This document shows positions 17,898-27,033 of a stretch of 42,190 nucleotides of DNA, in pieces. The translations under genes were made by a program, and so were the position numbers. Each line of letters starts with the position of its first letter. Positions within the stretch are counted from its first letter, which is position 1. The stretch spans positions 1-42,190 of the forward strand of contig JAFMKA010000011.1 in NCBI GenBank assembly GCA_017853175.1. The letters run 5' to 3'. The DNA comes from Steroidobacteraceae bacterium. GTDB lineage: Bacteria; Pseudomonadota; Gammaproteobacteria; Steroidobacterales; Steroidobacteraceae. The notes under the pieces were generated by a model. The model made no database searches and was not told the DNA's origin. It saw only the letters and a list, made by a program, of their open reading frames with translations.

Positions 17898-19523
17898 ATG
17901 ATCATGGTCGTCATGGAAGACACCCCGAAAAAACCTGCTCGCCCTGGTCGCAGACGTTCTACGGCGCGCTCCGATGAGCTGCGTCATCTCGTTATCGTGT
18001 TGGGTGATCAGCTCGATCGCTCGTCCGCAGCGTTCGATGGATTCGACTCGGCGACCGACGTCGTCTGGATGTGCGAAGCACTCGCCGAGTCGACCCGAGT
18101 TCCCGTTAGTCTGCCGCGCGTCGTCATGTTTCTGTCGGCGATGCGTCACTTTCGTGCGGCGCTCGAGAAAGAGGGGATTCGCGTCGTCTATCACGCGCTA
18201 GATGAAAGGCAAACGTCGCTTGCCGAGACGCTTCGCGCTGATATCGAAAGCTTGGCGCCACATCGGGTTATTTTGGTCGAGCCCGGCGAATGGGGAATTC
18301 GCGAGGCGTTTCGCACGGCATGCCCAGCGACCTTACTCGATGAGCGTATTGATCGACATTTTCTTTGTTCCCATGATGATTTCGAAGCCCATGCAAGCGG
18401 CCGTAAGCAGCTACGCATGGAGTTCTTCTACCGTGAGATGCGAAGAAGGCACGGCGTATTACTCGATGACTCAGGCGGACCTGAGGGAGGCGAGTGGAAC
18501 TACGACGCCGAGAACCGCAAAAGTTTCGGACGCGAGGGCCCGGGGCGCCTGGCGATGCGACCGCCCATCGCATTTCCGCCCGATGCCATCACTCGAACAG
18601 TGATCAGCGAAGTGAAGTCGGAGCTTCCCGAGAATCCAGGAAAACTCGATGACTTCGACTGGCCGGTGACTCGAGATCAAGCTCTCGAGACGCTCCAAGA
18701 CTTTATCGAGAACCGTTTGGCTGTCTTCGGCGATCACCAAGATGCCATGTGGACGGGAGAGCCATGGCTCTTCCATTCACGGATATCCGCAGCGCTCAAT
18801 CTCAAGTTGCTGAATCCCAAAGAGGTGATCGCTCGAGTCGAAGAGACCTACCGTAAGGGGCAAGCACCGCTCACGGCCGTTGAGGGCTTCATCCGTCAGA
18901 TTCTTGGTTGGCGGGAATATGTACGCGGGGTTTACTGGCTTCACATGCCTAAATACCTCGATAGAAACGCCCTCGATGCTCAAGAGCCTCTGCCTGACTT
19001 TTTTTGGACGGGTGATACGCCGATGCGCTGCCTGTCAGAGTGCGTTGGACAGACGCTTCGATACGGCTATGCACACCATATTCAACGTTTGATGGTGACA
19101 GGGCTCTTTTGCTTGATGCTCGGCGTCGATCCGAAAGAAGTTCATCGCTGGTATCTCGCTGTGTATGTCGATGCAGTCGAGTGGGTTGAGTTACCCAACA
19201 CCTTGGGAATGTCGCAATATGCTGACGGCGGTGTGATGGCATCGAAGCCTTACATCGCAACGGGGCGTTACATCGAACGAATGAGCAACTATTGCTCGGG
19301 ATGTCGCTTCGATCCGGCTCAGGCGACCGGTGATAAAGCGTGCCCCTTCACAACGCTCTACTGGGATTTTCTCCAGCGTCATGAGCCCATGCTTCGCTCC
19401 AACCCGCGTATGGGGTTACAGGTTAAAAACCTCGCCCGAATCGATCAGAAACAGCGTGCTGCTATCCGTCAGCAAGCAGACCAGTTGCGCAGCAGTCTAC
19501 GCGCGCCGAACTCTTCGTCGTAG
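17898..19523 (+). CDS. Iron-sulfur bacterial cryptochrome/photolyase (FeS-BCP, PhrB type)
   Basis: A 541-aa protein of the deoxyribodipyrimidine photolyase-related family, which repairs (6-4) photoproducts or senses light using FAD and carries a [4Fe-4S] cluster. The four cluster cysteines are at residues 378, 466, 469 and 482; the spacing 88-3-13 is the same as in Agrobacterium PhrB (350/438/441/454). The FAD region contains GQTLRYGYAHHIQRLMVTG, and GWREYVRGVYWLHMPKY is typical. The start is ambiguous: ATGs lie at 17898, 17904 and 17913. It leads a + strand run with SDR, VOC and hydrolase genes. Confidence 0.93.
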   Translation: MIMVVMEDTPKKPARPGRRRSTARSDELRHLVIVLGDQLDRSSAAFDGFDSATDVVWMCEALAESTRVPVSLPRVVMFLSAMRHFRAALEKEGIRVVYHALDERQTSLAETLRADIESLAPHRVILVEPGEWGIREAFRTACPATLLDERIDRHFLCSHDDFEAHASGRKQLRMEFFYREMRRRHGVLLDDSGGPEGGEWNYDAENRKSFGREGPGRLAMRPPIAFPPDAITRTVISEVKSELPENPGKLDDFDWPVTRDQALETLQDFIENRLAVFGDHQDAMWTGEPWLFHSRISAALNLKLLNPKEVIARVEETYRKGQAPLTAVEGFIRQILGWREYVRGVYWLHMPKYLDRNALDAQEPLPDFFWTGDTPMRCLSECVGQTLRYGYAHHIQRLMVTGLFCLMLGVDPKEVHRWYLAVYVDAVEWVELPNTLGMSQYADGGVMASKPYIATGRYIERMSNYCSGCRFDPAQATGDKACPFTTLYWDFLQRHEPMLRSNPRMGLQVKNLARIDQKQRAAIRQQADQLRSSLRAPNSSS

Positions 19524-19535
19524 TACTCTTCGCAT

Positions 19536-20375
19536 ATGACTACGGCAGCCAGAAACCTCTCACAACGATTTCCCAAGAAACGCGTTTTCATCACCGGTGC
19601 AGCAAGCGGCCTCGGGCTCGCTTGTGCCGAGATACTCGCGAGAGAGGGGTGGCAACTTGTACTAACCGATGTCGATGCAATACGTCTCGATTTGGTTGCC
19701 TCCGGATTTGCACGCGACGGAGCGCGGGTGGCCGCCGCCGCTTGCGACGTGAGAGATGCTGATGCGATCACGCGACTCCTCGATTCGGCTATCGAATCGC
19801 TGGGCGGTATCGATGTCTCCATTCATTGTGCCGGCGTCGCCTTAGCCGGGCCTTTTCATGCCAGTACGGCCGAGGAGTGGGACTGGATCTTCGACATCAA
19901 CATGCACGGAGTGGCCAACGCCAGTCGTGCCGTCATCCGTCATATGGCGCAGGGTAAGGGCGGGTTGATCATCAATATCGCGAGTATCGCTGGCGTGTGC
20001 ACAGGCGCAAACATGTCGGCTTACAACGCATCGAAAGCCGCAGTCATCGCCTTCAGCGAGTCGCTGATGCAAGAGTATGCCGATTACGGCGTTCACGTGG
20101 TCGTCGCGATGCCCGGATTCTTTCGTACGCGTCTTATCGAAACGGCGCGCGGACCTGAGCGAGCTATCAAGGCGGCAGGCCGTCTCCTCGAAGACTCCGG
20201 ACTTTCTGCCGAGGAAGTGGCCGAAGAAATGTTGTCGGCTGCGGCTCGTAGACAGACGCATTTTGTCTATCCACCCAAGTATCGAACCTTCTGGCGCCTT
20301 AAGCGTCTGATGCCCCAATATTTCCAAATTCTTTTTCCGCGCCTCCTCAAAAGTCGACATAAACCTAGAGCCTGA
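19536..20375 (+). CDS. Short-chain dehydrogenase/reductase (SDR)
   Basis: A 279-aa classical SDR. The cofactor motif TGAASGLG is near residue 21, with DVRDAD after the third strand and an acidic residue (TDVD) ending strand two that favours NAD. The active site shows INIASIAG (Ser) and YNASK (Tyr and Lys). The usual NNAG reads HCAG here. A C-terminal extension with hydrophobic and basic residues (about 245-279) suggests membrane association. The substrate is unknown. It starts 12 nt after the photolyase gene, with no clear ribosome site. Confidence 0.9.
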   Translation: MTTAARNLSQRFPKKRVFITGAASGLGLACAEILAREGWQLVLTDVDAIRLDLVASGFARDGARVAAAACDVRDADAITRLLDSAIESLGGIDVSIHCAGVALAGPFHASTAEEWDWIFDINMHGVANASRAVIRHMAQGKGGLIINIASIAGVCTGANMSAYNASKAAVIAFSESLMQEYADYGVHVVVAMPGFFRTRLIETARGPERAIKAAGRLLEDSGLSAEEVAEEMLSAAARRQTHFVYPPKYRTFWRLKRLMPQYFQILFPRLLKSRHKPRA

Positions 20376-20378
20376 TCT

Positions 20379-20804
20379 ATGCCCGCACCCTTTCATTTGG
20401 CAATCCCCGTACACGATCTGCCCTCCGCGCGAGAATTTTATGGTGCGCTTTTCGGTTGCTCAGAGGGGCGATCCGACCGGGAGTGGGTCGACTTCGATTT
20501 TTTCGGACATCAATTGGTCGCGCATGTCGATCCGAGCCGTCAGGCGTTTCAGCCGCCCGCCCACACCAATAAAGTCGACGGCAAAGACGTCCCGGTTCCG
20601 CATTTCGGTGTCGTTCTCGATTGGGCTGCGTGGCATGCGTTGGCAGATCGCCTCAAAAAGGCAGGGGTGACGTTCGTCATCGAGCCCGGAATCCGATTTG
20701 CGGGAGAAGTCGGCGAGCAGGCCACCTTCTTTCTATACGATCGTTCCGGCAACGCGCTTGAGTTCAAGGCGTTCCGTGATCCGTCCCGACTATTTGCGAA
20801 ATAG
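20379..20804 (+). CDS. VOC/glyoxalase superfamily protein
   Basis: A 141-aa vicinal-oxygen-chelate fold protein. The pattern [21 protein letters not shown] at the start, HFGVVLDW in the middle and [16 protein letters not shown] at the end gives the usual paired metal-binding His and Glu positions. Similar proteins are annotated only as VOC family, possibly dioxygenase-like; the real reaction is unknown. It follows the SDR by 3 nt. Confidence 0.88.
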   Translation: MPAPFHLAIPVHDLPSAREFYGALFGCSEGRSDREWVDFDFFGHQLVAHVDPSRQAFQPPAHTNKVDGKDVPVPHFGVVLDWAAWHALADRLKKAGVTFVIEPGIRFAGEVGEQATFFLYDRSGNALEFKAFRDPSRLFAK

Positions 20805-20818
20805 GCAGGTTTGGGCAC

Positions 20819-21682
20819 ATGTTCACAGAACATGAGGTCATGGCATCGGACGGCCTTCGTCTGTATTACCGAAAATATTCTGGCGATCCGCAGCGCACCG
20901 CTGTTCTGTGTTTGCCGGGGCTCACGCGAAACTGTCGTGACTTCGAAGATCTCGCACCGCATATTGGCTCGAGCAGCCAACGTTCCGTTTATACCCCCGA
21001 TTTTCGTGGACGCGGACGCTCCGAATACGATGCCAACTGGCAAAACTATCGGCCCGAAGTTTATCTGCGTGATGCGCTCACCCTCATGGACGCTGAGCAA
21101 CTGTCACATGTCGTGGTCATCGGTGCCTCGCTCGGCGGTATCGTCGGAATGTTTATGGCCAGTCTTTTTCGGGCGCGTGTAGCCGGACTTGTGCTTAACG
21201 ACATTGGGCCGGAGCTCGAAGTGGCCGGTATGGTTCGCATCGCCAGCACGGCCGGGACGGCACGACCCGTGACCACGTGGGAAGATGCAGCCGCGGATGC
21301 GCGCGTCGGACACGCTCATGCCTATCCTGATTTTTCGGATTCGGACTGGATGGCGTTCGCACGCCGCGTTTATCGAGAAGACGCCCTGGGCCGAATCATC
21401 CGTGACGTCGATCCAAACGTCGGACGTGCCATGCGCGAATCGAGCGGTGGCACAAACGGAGCAGTTCCCAATTTTTGGAGCACCTTCGATTCACTGAAGG
21501 GCTTACCCATTCTTTGCTTGAGGGGCGAGCTGTCAGATCTTCTTTCAGCTGACACCGTCGCGCGAATGAAGGCGCATCATGTCGACATGCAAGACCGCGA
21601 GATTTTGCATCGAGGCCACGCGCCAACTCTAGATGAACCGGAAAGTCGCGCAGCCATCGATGCGTTTTTGAGCCCGCTTTAG
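20819..21682 (+). CDS. Alpha/beta hydrolase
   Basis: A 287-aa alpha/beta hydrolase. The oxyanion segment LCLPGLTRNCRDF, the DFRGRGRSEYD segment, the nucleophile elbow GASLGG (Ser near residue 104) and the C-terminal HRGHAPTLDEPES with the catalytic His are all visible. The likely acid is in the LRGELSDLLS stretch. Probably an esterase or lactonase; the substrate cannot be inferred. It ends the photolyase-SDR-VOC run and shares stop-codon bases with the convergent terC gene. Confidence 0.9.
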   Translation: MFTEHEVMASDGLRLYYRKYSGDPQRTAVLCLPGLTRNCRDFEDLAPHIGSSSQRSVYTPDFRGRGRSEYDANWQNYRPEVYLRDALTLMDAEQLSHVVVIGASLGGIVGMFMASLFRARVAGLVLNDIGPELEVAGMVRIASTAGTARPVTTWEDAAADARVGHAHAYPDFSDSDWMAFARRVYREDALGRIIRDVDPNVGRAMRESSGGTNGAVPNFWSTFDSLKGLPILCLRGELSDLLSADTVARMKAHHVDMQDREILHRGHAPTLDEPESRAAIDAFLSPL

Positions 21683-22701
21683 TCGGCGTTGCGCTCGCCG
21701 GAAGGGCGAACCCGATTCCAAGCGATCGACACCAGAATCGACACCGCCAAGATCGCGCCGATGATGCTGAGTGACCAGCTGATCGGGAACTTGCCACCGA
21801 AGGCCTCGTTGAGCCATACCATCTTTAGGCCGACGAATACGAGGATGACGCCGAGGCCGTACTTCAAGAACAAGAACGCCTTCACCATGCTCTGCAGGAC
21901 GAAGAAGAGCGAGCGCAGTCCGATGATGGCGAAGATATTGGACGTGAAGACGATGAAGGGCTCATTGGTGAGCGCAAAAATCGCCGGTACCGAGTCGATG
22001 GCGAAAATGATGTCGCTAAACTCGATGAAAGCGAGTGCTACGAAGAGAGGCGTCACCCAGGTTTTACCATCGATCTCGACCCAGAACTTGTCGCCGTGAA
22101 ACGCTGGCGTCACTGGAAACAGCTTTTTGACACCCAAGATGATCGGATTTCGAGAAGGGTCGAGCGGCTTTTCGGGCAGGAAAAGAATCTTAAAGCCAGT
22201 AAGGATCAGGAAGATTCCGAAGATCACGACGATCCACTCGTACTGCATCAAGATTGAGCCGAGCGAGATGAAGAGCGCGCGAAAGAGAATGGCGCCCATG
22301 ATTCCGTAGAACAGCACCTTCTGCTGATACTGAGGCGGCACCGCAAAATAAGAGAACACCGCCACGAAAACGAAGACGTTGTCGATGGCGAGCGCGTACT
22401 CGACGACATAGCCCGCCAAGAACTCCAGCGACGTGTCGCGTGCGAGCTGAGCGTGATCGAGCCCGACGAGATCCGGACGGTTCGGCAGTTCGTAGAGAAG
22501 AAACTGATAGAGCCCGTAGTTGAACGCGAGGGCAAGCAAAATGAAGAGCACACTGCGGATGCTGGCCTCACGCAGGGTCGGTAGCGTACCGGGCTTGCTG
22601 AATACGCCGAGGTCGAAGGCTAGAACAGCAAAGAGCGCTAGGACGAATCCGATATACGCCCACCAATATTGGGCGAACGGCAACAGCAGGATGTCTTCCA
22701 T
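21679..22701 (-). CDS. TerC/Alx family membrane protein
   Basis: A 340-aa polytopic protein of the TerC family; members such as E. coli Alx are linked to manganese export or metal insertion into exported proteins. Signature stretches are EYALAIDNVFVFVAVFSYF and FAIDSVPAIFALTNEPF, with conserved membrane Asp residues, and about nine hydrophobic segments. An AAGGAAGG ribosome site lies about 6 nt before the ATG. Only 78 nt separate it from the divergent putP-like gene, so the manganese (yybP-ykoY) riboswitch that often precedes such genes does not seem to fit; none was seen. Confidence 0.93.
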   Translation of the reverse strand: MEDILLLPFAQYWWAYIGFVLALFAVLAFDLGVFSKPGTLPTLREASIRSVLFILLALAFNYGLYQFLLYELPNRPDLVGLDHAQLARDTSLEFLAGYVVEYALAIDNVFVFVAVFSYFAVPPQYQQKVLFYGIMGAILFRALFISLGSILMQYEWIVVIFGIFLILTGFKILFLPEKPLDPSRNPIILGVKKLFPVTPAFHGDKFWVEIDGKTWVTPLFVALAFIEFSDIIFAIDSVPAIFALTNEPFIVFTSNIFAIIGLRSLFFVLQSMVKAFLFLKYGLGVILVFVGLKMVWLNEAFGGKFPISWSLSIIGAILAVSILVSIAWNRVRPSGERNAD

Positions 22702-22779
22702 GATCCTTCCTTGGAATGCTCGGACGTGAAGGCGGAGGAGTTTACCATCGGCTAGACTGGCTTCGGAGGGGAGAGTTCC

Positions 22780-24237
22780 ATGACCAACAACACCATCGTC
22801 ATTGCCACCATGGTTCTGTACATGGGGATTTGTTTGACCCTGGGGCTCGTAGCTTGGCGCCGCACCCGAAATCTGGGTGATTTCATTCTGGGAGGGCGGT
22901 CGCTGGGTAGCTGGGTGACGGCCTTGAGTGCCCAGGCGACCGATATGAGCGGTTGGTTGCTCATGGGTTTGCCCGGGCTAGCGTATGCCTCCGGGTTTGA
23001 CGGGGTGTGGTTGCTGCTCGGTCTCGCCGTCGGGACTTGGCTCAACTGGCGCTGGATCGCCGCACCTCTACGCGAGGCAACCGAGCGTCTCAGTAATTCT
23101 TTGACTATTCCTGACTACCTCGAGCGCCGTTTTCAGGACGATAGTCGCGCGCTGCGCAGCCTGTCCGCCGTCTTTATCTTGGTGTTTTTCGTGTTCTATA
23201 CGAGTTCGGGGTTCGTCGCGGCGGGACGCCTGTTCGAGTCGCTTTTCGGTTTGCCCTATGTCGAGGCGATGCTCTGGGGCTCGATCGTGATGTTGGCCTA
23301 TACGTTCCTCGGCGGCTTTCTCGCCGTGAGTTGGTCCGATGTCTTGCAGGGGACTCTCATGTTCGTGGCGCTCGTCATGGTGGCCGTGCTTGGTGTCGCC
23401 TTAGCCGGGGGCTTCACCGCCACATTCGAGCGTCTCGGGTCCCTTGATGCGACGTTACTTGATCCTTTCATGGCGGATGGCGGTGAAGCGCTGGGCTTCG
23501 TCGGCATCGTGTCATTGCTCGGCTGGGGGCTTGGCTATGCAGGCCAGCCGCACATCTTGGCGCGCTTCATGGCAGCAAAATCCGTAGGTCACATCACCGT
23601 AGCGCGTCGAGTCGCGATGGGTTGGGTCGTCATAGTCCTCGTGGCGGCGGTTTTCGTAGGCCTCACTGGCCGTTTAGTTTTACCAGAGCCTCTCGTCGGT
23701 ACCGATGCCGAAAAGGTCTTCATCGTCATGTCGACCACCTTTCTGCATCCTGCTTTGGCGGGGCTTTGCCTGGCGGGCATCATGGCTGCCGTCATGAGTA
23801 CTGCTTCCGCTCAACTCCTGGTGGCGTCCTCGGCGTTCACCCAAGATTTTTACGGCAGTTTGTTCAGACCGGGAGCGAGCACCGCTGAGCTGCTTTGGGC
23901 GGGTAGATTATCGGTCTTGGTGATCGCTCTCCTCGCTTTCGTGATCGCCCTTAATCCCGATAGTACGGTGCTCAATCTGGTGGCCTGGGCTTGGGCGGGT
24001 TTCGGCGCGGCATTCGGGCCGACCATCATCCTGTCGCTCTACGATCGCAGGACGACACGTAACGGCGCCTTGGCCGGCATTCTCGTCGGGGGAATGACCG
24101 TCATTCTTTGGAAGCAGGGCGCCGCTCTCGGGGGTCTATTTGCGATATACGAGCTTGTCCCCGGATTCCTGTTATCGATGCTCACGATCGTGATCGTGAG
24201 TCGCCTCGATAAAAATTCCGCTACGATGCCGGCGTGA
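22780..24237 (+). CDS. putP: Sodium:solute symporter, PutP (proline) type
   Basis: A 485-aa member of the sodium:solute symporter family, closest in pattern to sodium/proline symporters. The segment NLGDFILGGRSLGSW followed by ALSAQATDMSGWLLMGLPG matches PutP closely, including Asp and Ser positions known for sodium binding. About 13 membrane segments fit the length. A GGAGGGGA ribosome site lies just upstream of the ATG. Its end overlaps the MFS gene (GTGA), so it leads a three-gene run with the MFS and ATP-grasp genes. No putA is adjacent. Confidence 0.9.
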   Translation: MTNNTIVIATMVLYMGICLTLGLVAWRRTRNLGDFILGGRSLGSWVTALSAQATDMSGWLLMGLPGLAYASGFDGVWLLLGLAVGTWLNWRWIAAPLREATERLSNSLTIPDYLERRFQDDSRALRSLSAVFILVFFVFYTSSGFVAAGRLFESLFGLPYVEAMLWGSIVMLAYTFLGGFLAVSWSDVLQGTLMFVALVMVAVLGVALAGGFTATFERLGSLDATLLDPFMADGGEALGFVGIVSLLGWGLGYAGQPHILARFMAAKSVGHITVARRVAMGWVVIVLVAAVFVGLTGRLVLPEPLVGTDAEKVFIVMSTTFLHPALAGLCLAGIMAAVMSTASAQLLVASSAFTQDFYGSLFRPGASTAELLWAGRLSVLVIALLAFVIALNPDSTVLNLVAWAWAGFGAAFGPTIILSLYDRRTTRNGALAGILVGGMTVILWKQGAALGGLFAIYELVPGFLLSMLTIVIVSRLDKNSATMPA

Positions 24238-25526
24238 CTACTTCGATCGAAGCCAAGCTCGGTCCGGTGCGACTCGCACCGGGATATACCCGATGGAACG
24301 CACAGACCTATCTTTTTGCTGCGTTCATCACCATCGGCATGCTGGCCTTCATCAGTTTCATCCAGCCTTATCTTCTCAACGCCAATCTGAAAGTTCCGGC
24401 CGACGAGCAGGGGCGAGCGTTAGGGCTGCTCGGGTTTGCCAATGAGATCGTCTCGCTCTTGCTGGTTGCGCCGTTCGGCGCGCTATCGGACAAGATTGGT
24501 CGACGGCCGGTGTATGCGATCGGGTTCGTATGGCTCGCCGCTGGATTCTTTCTGTACCCCCTGGCCCAAACTTTTCCGCAACTGCTTGCCTGCGCGTTGT
24601 TTTTCTCAGTCGGTGTCGCGGCAGTGGGCTGCATGCTCGCAACGGTGCTCGCCGATACCCCGCAAGAAGATTCGCGCGGACTATTTGTCGGCATCACCGG
24701 ATTTTTTCAGGGGTTGGGCGCGACGCTCGCGGTGCTCGTTCTCGGCAAAGTTCCGCAGCGTCTTGCCGCTGATGGTATGGACGCTGCCATGGCGGGCCGA
24801 GTCACCCTCGGAATCGCCGCCGCGCTTTGCCTGCTTACAGCGCTCGTCTGCTGGTTGGGCCTTAAGCGTGGTACGCCGAGTCAGATAGGCGAACGCGAGC
24901 CGCTGCGGGTGTTGCTGCGAACCGGAATCAACGCGGCCCGTGCCAATCCGCGTATCTGGTTCGCCTACATGCTGCAGTTTGTTTCTTTTGCAGACCGCGT
25001 AGTCATCGGCACGTTTTTCAGTGCGAGACTTCAACAGACCGCCATTGCCAACGGGCAAACGGTCGCAGAAGCCGCGTCGGCCGCGACGAAGCCCTATGTC
25101 ATCGCGAATGTCTCAGCATTACTTTTTGCCATCATATTTGGTCTGATGCTCGATAAGATGAATCGCATTACAGCCGGAGTAGTCGCCATGGCCGTGGCCG
25201 GCGTCGGATATATTTCAGGCGGCTTTGTCGGTGACCCGACTAGCGAATGGATCATTCTCGTTGCGGTCTTACTGGGACTCGGACAAATCTGCGCGATCAT
25301 CGCGAGCCAAACGGTTCTTGGACAGGAAGCCCCTCAAGACGTTCGCGGCGCCGTATTCGGACTCGCAGGCATCTTCGCCTCGTGTGGCATTTTATTTACG
25401 ACGGCGGTCGGGGGCTTGATGTACGACATCGTGGGTAAGGGCGCGCCGTTCTTCGTGATCGGCATCGTCAATGCGAGCATCATGATTTTTGGTCTCTACC
25501 TGCTTCGTTCGCATTCGAAGGCGTGA
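24234..25526 (+). CDS. Major facilitator superfamily transporter
   Basis: A 430-aa MFS protein with about 12 membrane segments. The loop 2-3 signature GALSDKIGRRPVYAIGF near residue 82 is clear, and the first helix is near residues 28-48. Helix content and the LGLLGFANEIVSLLL segment suggest a multidrug- or sugar-type carrier, but no substrate can be assigned. The GTG start overlaps the putP-like stop, and its end overlaps the ATP-grasp gene (GTGA). Confidence 0.88.
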   Translation: MTTSIEAKLGPVRLAPGYTRWNAQTYLFAAFITIGMLAFISFIQPYLLNANLKVPADEQGRALGLLGFANEIVSLLLVAPFGALSDKIGRRPVYAIGFVWLAAGFFLYPLAQTFPQLLACALFFSVGVAAVGCMLATVLADTPQEDSRGLFVGITGFFQGLGATLAVLVLGKVPQRLAADGMDAAMAGRVTLGIAAALCLLTALVCWLGLKRGTPSQIGEREPLRVLLRTGINAARANPRIWFAYMLQFVSFADRVVIGTFFSARLQQTAIANGQTVAEAASAATKPYVIANVSALLFAIIFGLMLDKMNRITAGVVAMAVAGVGYISGGFVGDPTSEWIILVAVLLGLGQICAIIASQTVLGQEAPQDVRGAVFGLAGIFASCGILFTTAVGGLMYDIVGKGAPFFVIGIVNASIMIFGLYLLRSHSKA

Positions 25527-26365
25527 GACTCCATATTGCGACCTGCCGTCCGCTTCCAGAGCCGGATGCGGATGAAGATTTGTTGCTCGACGCGCTAAGG
25601 GCTGCAGGGGTCGATGCAACTATGGCGGCGTGGCATGAGCCCGCAGAGTGGGCGTCTCCCGCACCCACCCTCATTCGCTCGACCTGGGATTACATCCATT
25701 ATTTACGACCGTTTGCCGAATGGGTCGTGCAGGTTTCTGCCTCAGCACCGCTCTGGAATCCCGCCAAGATCATCTTTGAAAATCTTCATAAGCGTTATTT
25801 GCTCGAGCTCGCCTCGCGGGGCGTACCGGTGACACCGACGACGGTGCTCGATCGAGGAAGTGAGGTCAATCTCGCCACGCTTTGTGCGGCGCGCGGCTGG
25901 AATGACATCGTCATCAAGCCTGCAGTGGGTGCAGGCTCATTCGAGACGCATCGGGTTCGTGGGTCATCAGTCGAGGCTGCCGAAACCCTAGGCCGTCTTC
26001 TCGAAGAGCGAGACGTACTCATACAACCCTTCCTGCGAGCTGTCGAAGGGCATGGTGAGCGGGCCCTCGTATGGATCGATGGAGAATTCACCCACGCCGT
26101 GAGGAAGTCGCCGCGCTTCGCGGGAAACGACGAGCAGGTCTCCGAGGCTCTACCGATCTCGGCCGCAGAACGCCGGGTTGGAGAGGCGGCACTCGCACTG
26201 ATTTCACGCGAGTTACTGTATGCGCGCGTTGATGTCGCTCCGGGCGAGGACGGTGCCCCGGTGGTCATGGAGCTCGAGCTCGTCGAGCCTTCGTTATTTC
26301 TGAAACAACATCCCCCGGCATTAGATCGTCTCGTTCGGGGAATCGTCCGTCGCCTCGGCGGCTGA
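25523..26365 (+). CDS. ATP-grasp domain protein (DcsG/RimK-like ligase)
   Basis: A 280-aa ATP-grasp protein. The opening MRLHIATCRPLPEPDADEDL, then TLIRSTWDYIHY, LWNPAKIIFENLHKRYLLEL, VIKPAVGAGS (ATP-binding Lys), LIQPFLRAVEGHGE and VVMELELVEPSLFL (metal-binding acids) match a family often annotated as O-ureido-serine cyclo-ligase-like or glutathione-synthase-like. It presumably joins a carboxylate to an amine using ATP, but the substrate is unknown and the D-cycloserine pathway is not implied. It ends one base before the convergent VOC gene. Confidence 0.85.
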   Translation: MRLHIATCRPLPEPDADEDLLLDALRAAGVDATMAAWHEPAEWASPAPTLIRSTWDYIHYLRPFAEWVVQVSASAPLWNPAKIIFENLHKRYLLELASRGVPVTPTTVLDRGSEVNLATLCAARGWNDIVIKPAVGAGSFETHRVRGSSVEAAETLGRLLEERDVLIQPFLRAVEGHGERALVWIDGEFTHAVRKSPRFAGNDEQVSEALPISAAERRVGEAALALISRELLYARVDVAPGEDGAPVVMELELVEPSLFLKQHPPALDRLVRGIVRRLGG

Positions 26366-27031
26366 TCAGCCCACCATCACGATGAGTAGACCTTCGGGTG
26401 ATTCGACCCGCGTGCCTTCCGCAACACCGTGCCGGTGAAAAACGAGCGCAGGACGATCGAGCTCAGCCTCATGATGAATGGCGAGGACGAGTCCGCCGAC
26501 TCGTAACCATGTGGCTGGCCAACAGGGGCGGCCCTGCCAAGTTTCGGCACCCAAGGCTTGCCAGAACCCCGCGCTGATTTCAGGCGCTGCCGAGGGCAGG
26601 CTGAAGGCCAGAAATTCTCCGAGGGCTGGACTAGTCGAAGACGGGTTCCACGCATCATCAGGGTGCGTGGCGCGCTCGAGTAACGTGATCATGTGTCCTG
26701 CGGGATCGCGTAGTCCGAATTCATTGAAACAATCGGCGCCCGTCTTCGCGAAGGCGATCACGGCCCCGGCAGCGCGATAGGCCTCGAGGGCCGCATTGAC
26801 GTCATCATGAACACTGGTGAACGACGGAGACGGAAACTTGTATTCATGCAGGCCCAGCGTCACACCTCCGACGGTCACCGCAGCGTAGGGATGGGGCCAT
26901 ACATCGCCCACGTTTCCCCGCGAAAATCCCATCAATTCATAAAAGCGCAGCGACGCATCGAGATCGGTGGTACTGACGCTGATCTCGTGGAATCGACCGA
27001 GATCGAGAGCGGTAGTCGAACGGGCCGTCAT
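26366..27031 (-). CDS. Two-domain VOC/glyoxalase family protein
   Basis: A 221-aa protein with two VOC half-modules. The first (residues about 12-125) opens RFHEISVSTTDLDASLRFYELM and ends with LRDPAGHMITLLE. The second (about 140-215) is shorter, with LAFSLPSAAPEISAGFWQAL. The arrangement resembles dioxygenase or glyoxalase relatives of unknown substrate. It starts 3 nt before the oligopeptidase gene's stop in the same direction, so it is likely the last gene of that run. Confidence 0.85.
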   Translation of the reverse strand: MTARSTTALDLGRFHEISVSTTDLDASLRFYELMGFSRGNVGDVWPHPYAAVTVGGVTLGLHEYKFPSPSFTSVHDDVNAALEAYRAAGAVIAFAKTGADCFNEFGLRDPAGHMITLLERATHPDDAWNPSSTSPALGEFLAFSLPSAAPEISAGFWQALGAETWQGRPCWPATWLRVGGLVLAIHHEAELDRPALVFHRHGVAEGTRVESPEGLLIVMVG

Positions 27032-27033
27032 GA

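Noticed and set aside
21679-22701. Tellurite-resistance operon
   Set aside because: TerC alone is present. No terA, terB, terD or terZ lies nearby, and TerC/Alx proteins are widespread without resistance.
22702-22779. Possible manganese (yybP-ykoY) riboswitch upstream of terC
   Set aside because: Only 78 nt separate the two divergent genes, and the expected paired loops of this riboswitch class were not seen.
25523-26365. D-cycloserine biosynthesis
   Set aside because: The ATP-grasp protein resembles the DcsG family, but no other dcs-type gene is near and the family label is broad.
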